Below are positions 62,401 to 64,000 of a stretch of 64,000 bases of DNA, in pieces. Below the pieces are notes generated by a model. The model did no database searches. It was not told the DNA's origin and was given only the letters and a program-made list of their open reading frames with translations. The stretch comes from Varanus komodoensis (taxonomy: Eukaryota > Chordata > Lepidosauria > Squamata > Varanidae). The stretch lies in assembly GCF_004798865.1 (NCBI RefSeq), contig NW_025335941.1, positions 12,903,906-12,967,905 of the forward strand, given 5' to 3'. The translations under genes and the position numbers were made by a program. The number at the start of each line of letters is the position of its first letter. The stretch's first letter is position 1.

Positions 62401-64000
62401 CTGGTATGCCTGTACCTTCTGTGGCAAAACCCCTTGTCTCCCATCCCCTGCTCTGATCCATTCCCCTCTTCATTTGCTGTTGGGCTGCTGTTTCCTCAGA
62501 GCCTCAAACATACACAACTGGGGCTGTTGTTGTTGTGTTTTTTCCAGCCTACAATGTGCACAAATCTCTTTATAATTTTGCTTGTGTGTTGCTCTGCTGG
62601 TTGTCTTGGTCTTTTCAAGGCGCACAGGTGGGCATTTTTGGTTGCCAAAATATGTATTCTAGCCTGTTGACGTCCTTCTAAGATTCAGCTGTCAACACAG
62701 AAGGGAACTAAGAAGTGAAGACTACAAATAGGCAAACGTGTGTGGTGTTGAAGATCTGTCAACCGAAAATCACTGATGGGAGAGGGGCACAGCAGAGGCG
62801 TGGTGACATACTCTCCTTCGCAATGTCACCCTCTGGATTTCAAGTGTTAGTTCTCAATGTCCTCCACATTTTTGACACTCCTCAAGTTACTCCACATATG
62901 GGAAATATTAAACCCCACCTCCTGTTGCGGCTTCTTTTCTGTTCCCACTGTAATTATTCTGATTCCCTGACAGTTCTAAAACCAACCATGAGAAAGCCTA
63001 AATGGGACAGCGTAAATGGAGCCATTTGCTCAATCCCATTCCGCCACCACTGAGCATTGGTTTAAAAAATAAAAATAAAAAAGCAACAACCTGTCAAATT
63101 GCACTTGTGTGTGTATGTGTGTTAACTGGGAAATATAAAAAAATATGTCTGGGAAGTAAATAGAGAGGACTTAAGTGTTGTTTTCCTGGCTGGGACAGTA
63201 ATAAAAGGGGTTTTTGGATCATGTTTTTCTCCATTTTTTCCTAGCTATAAAATCTACATAGATTTCCTTCCATTTACTTTCCATACATGACCCTTGCATT
63301 TATTCATTTCCTGGTGAATAAAATGTGCAAATTTGACAATAAAAAATCCCTTACAAATGACATAATAAGACAGATAGGATGCCAATATTAGTGGGAATTA
63401 TATCAGCCTACCATGATAGCCACATTCACTCCTTCCCATTTAGCTGCCTTCTTTGGCGGCGGCGGCGGGGGGGGGGGGGGGGTTAGAACTTCCAGGGAAC
63501 TGAGAAATTTGTAGGAAATGTCTAGGACATTGAGAGGTGTCAGTTTAGCAACTGGAAATTCAGAGGATTTTCTTGCTAGGGGAGATATCTTGTCACTAGC
63601 CCGTTTCAGTGTACCTACTTAATCCCCTATACTGGTGATTTTCATTTGGCAGGTGGCAACTGTGAGCAAATTTGCTTTGCTAATTTTCACCTGCTTCATC
63701 AACTGTACTTAGCTCCTTTTTGACAGTTGAAACTTATAGGGAGATTGACCAGGGTAGACTCCATATATGAGATGGCCATAAGTGCGCACTTGTGCACCTC
63801 TGAAAGACCAACAGAAATAAATTAAATAAAAAATTATGATATGTATTTGCATACATTTATGGGACTAATTTTTAAAAGCTAGAAAATTCACGATGGTCAC
63901 TCCAGAGTGCTGGTTGGTTGTCACTGGAGTGGCTGCCCCTGGTGACATCACAAGCAAAATCACAAGAAGTGGCAATGCAGTTTCTGGGTGTCTTGATAGC
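62401..64000. other. Non-coding, nothing recognised
   Basis: Only the GGC/G-run at 63456-63482 stands out. The 112-codon + frame at 62715-63053 has no motif. Confidence 0.5.
63456..63482 (+). repeat. (GGC)n followed by a G17 run
   Basis: Short GGC repeat running into 17 G. Assembly length may be imprecise. Confidence 0.9.

Noticed and set aside
48688-64000. The last KCNJ6 coding exon
   Set aside because: No + strand frame contains MTCQARSSY or WGYRFTPV-like sequence; it must lie beyond the window.

Overview
The window comes from a vertebrate nuclear genome, most likely a squamate reptile (lizard or snake). Three things support this. It carries squamate tRNA-derived SINEs of the Sauria-SINE type on both strands. 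It has an RTE-BovB LINE together with many CR1 and L2-type LINE pieces. Its only recognisable host coding sequence is the large middle coding exon of KCNJ6 (Kir3.2/GIRK2), very close to the human protein. I cannot name the species.

Layout: KCNJ6 lies on the + strand. One intact coding exon (47711-48631) encodes residues 9-316 in human numbering: most of the cytoplasmic N-terminus, both membrane helices, the pore and most of the cytoplasmic domain. By comparison with the human gene it is exon 3 of 4. The 47.7 kb before it and the 15.4 kb after it read as intron. The short first coding exon and the last coding exon (about 107 residues) were not found and probably lie outside the window.

The rest is non-coding sequence with mobile elements of several ages. 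L2-type LINE pieces lie at 8580-9355, 30945-33860 (interrupted) and 53560-54640, with several short L2-like 3' tails. CR1 pieces are scattered throughout, most clearly at 23345-23891, 27990-28772 and 45720-46333. tRNA-SINEs lie at 10890, 24908, 28882, 30497, 34963, 43021, 47231 and 61014. A 5'-truncated BovB (31238-33414, with a 100-N assembly gap) sits inside an L2. A mariner deletion derivative lies at 39384-39984, with several TIR elements of hAT-like, pogo/Tigger-like and TA-target types. The neatest structure is a three-level nest at 45583-46761: a TIR element interrupted by a CR1, which is interrupted by a hAT-like MITE with a perfect 8-bp target duplication.

No new gene system, CRISPR array, structural RNA gene or operon was seen. 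The most useful leads are the nests, which give relative insertion ages; the open read-through past the KCNJ6 exon donor; a CCAAT/TATA cluster with a 23-bp direct repeat at 13372-13549; a perfect hairpin at 13768-13804; and the BovB gap, which is probably mis-sized. Family names rest on motifs recognised by eye, not on a database search.
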